64,000 bases of DNA from Lichenostomus cassidix. Lineage: Eukaryota > Chordata > Aves > Passeriformes > Meliphagidae. The first letter of the stretch is position 1; the number at the start of each line of letters is the position of its first letter. A program made the translations under genes and the position numbers. Below, one piece after another: positions 63,430 to 64,000 of the stretch. A model generated the notes under the pieces. It was not told where the DNA came from. It saw only the letters and a list, made by a program, of their open reading frames with translations, and searched no databases. The DNA lies in assembly GCA_008360975.2 (NCBI GenBank), contig CM039211.1:4223522-4287521 (forward strand), read 5' to 3'.

Positions 63430-64000
63430 CTAGGTCAAAAAGCAAGTAACATCAGGCCAGGAAAACAAAAATCTGAAATCTTCAGAGAATAAAGCAGAAC
63501 AGAAGATTAAGCTCAGTTCTACATGGATTTTTTTGCTTAGTCTACCCTTAAAGTCAGTGGGGAAAAAAACTGAAAGGATTAAATCTTCTTCCAGTGAAAT
63601 ACACTTGTTCACCTGTTAATTGGAACTTGCTCACCTGTTAATTGGACTATCCAGAAAGAATAGAAATTCATGTTTAACTTCCAAGACAACTCAATCCCAC
63701 TGCTTCCCACCATAGCTGATAATCAGGCTCAGGAGATTCCTGCTCCCCTTCTCAAGCCATGACATCTCAGTCAAGCATCACTTCCATCTGTCATTAGAAA
63801 GTGTCATTAACAGACACCTTGTCCTCATCCTTTTAAATATCAGAGCATGAAGGAAAGCAGATGTGAGAGTTCAGATTTCCACATTCCATCTTTAAAAACC
63901 CAGAAACGCCCTGAGCTCTGCAGAGCTCACCTGCAGTGGCCATGGGCACCTGGAGTTTAATAAGGTGAAAGGTTAATTAATTAACTATCAGGTTAATTAA
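63430..64000 (-). other. ATP6AP1L: Upstream intron, incomplete at window edge
   Basis: This is intron sequence upstream of the 51-bp exon. No further exon could be supported. The window ends in a TTAATTAA-rich stretch. Confidence 0.5.

Noticed and set aside
63931..63949. Possible 19-bp upstream micro-exon between a cag acceptor and a gtgagc donor on the minus strand
   Set aside because: Too short, and no matching family sequence is visible. Acceptor- and donor-like strings of this kind are common by chance.
1..64000. Search for tRNA, rRNA, snRNA genes and DNA transposon ends
   Set aside because: No B-box-like GGTTCGAATCC, snRNA core or long terminal inverted repeats were noticed by eye. A computed search could still find degenerate copies.

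Overview
This window looks like nuclear DNA from a bird. It carries many 5'-truncated fragments of CR1 LINEs with the avian 3' ends (GGTTGGAAGGGACC-type motifs and GATTCTGTGATT-type tails) in both orientations. It also carries one LTR of endogenous-retrovirus type and many simple repeats, in otherwise AT-leaning, gene-poor sequence with no long open reading frames. A songbird or related neoavian is plausible, but the species cannot be read from the sequence.

The only gene I can support is at the right edge on the minus strand. Three consecutive coding exons (63429-63379, 62510-62267, 61131-60829) join in frame across GT-AG introns. They encode the C-terminal part of a V-ATPase accessory subunit of the Ac45 / ATP6AP1 family, most likely ATP6AP1L. 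The encoded part is the end of the luminal domain, the single transmembrane helix and a cytosolic tail. Earlier exons lie beyond 64000. A tandem ATTAAA/AATAAA motif at 60515-60524 is a likely polyadenylation signal, about 310 bases after the stop codon.

Everything left of about 60500 reads as an intergenic desert on the 3' side of this gene. In mammals ATP6AP1L is likewise followed by a large gap, in the 5q14 block that corresponds to part of the avian Z chromosome, so Z linkage is a reasonable inference.

Layout: 1-8800 is mostly unique sequence with CR1 fragments at 1352, 2050, 7173 and 8806. At 8998-9500 there is a minus-strand LTR. At 13306-14030 there is the longest CR1 fragment. Between 18000 and 24000 there are further CR1 fragments and a perfect 14-bp hairpin. 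At 25800-25970 there is an AT-rich tandem array. At 31370-31800 there is a purine tract with nested periodicity. At 40043-40434 there is a 28-bp minisatellite of 14 copies, and at 43544-43724 a 95-bp tandem duplication. At 50770-51294 a CR1 tail runs into an expanded (ATTCT)n array. At 54476-54868 there is a long (GGGA)/(GGAA) microsatellite. The region 60500-64000 holds the 3' end of the gene, with a young CR1 in one intron.

I found no tRNA, rRNA, CRISPR array, intact transposon or new multi-gene system. The most notable items are repeats with internal structure and the gene end. Repeat boundaries are judged by eye and may be off by tens of bases.
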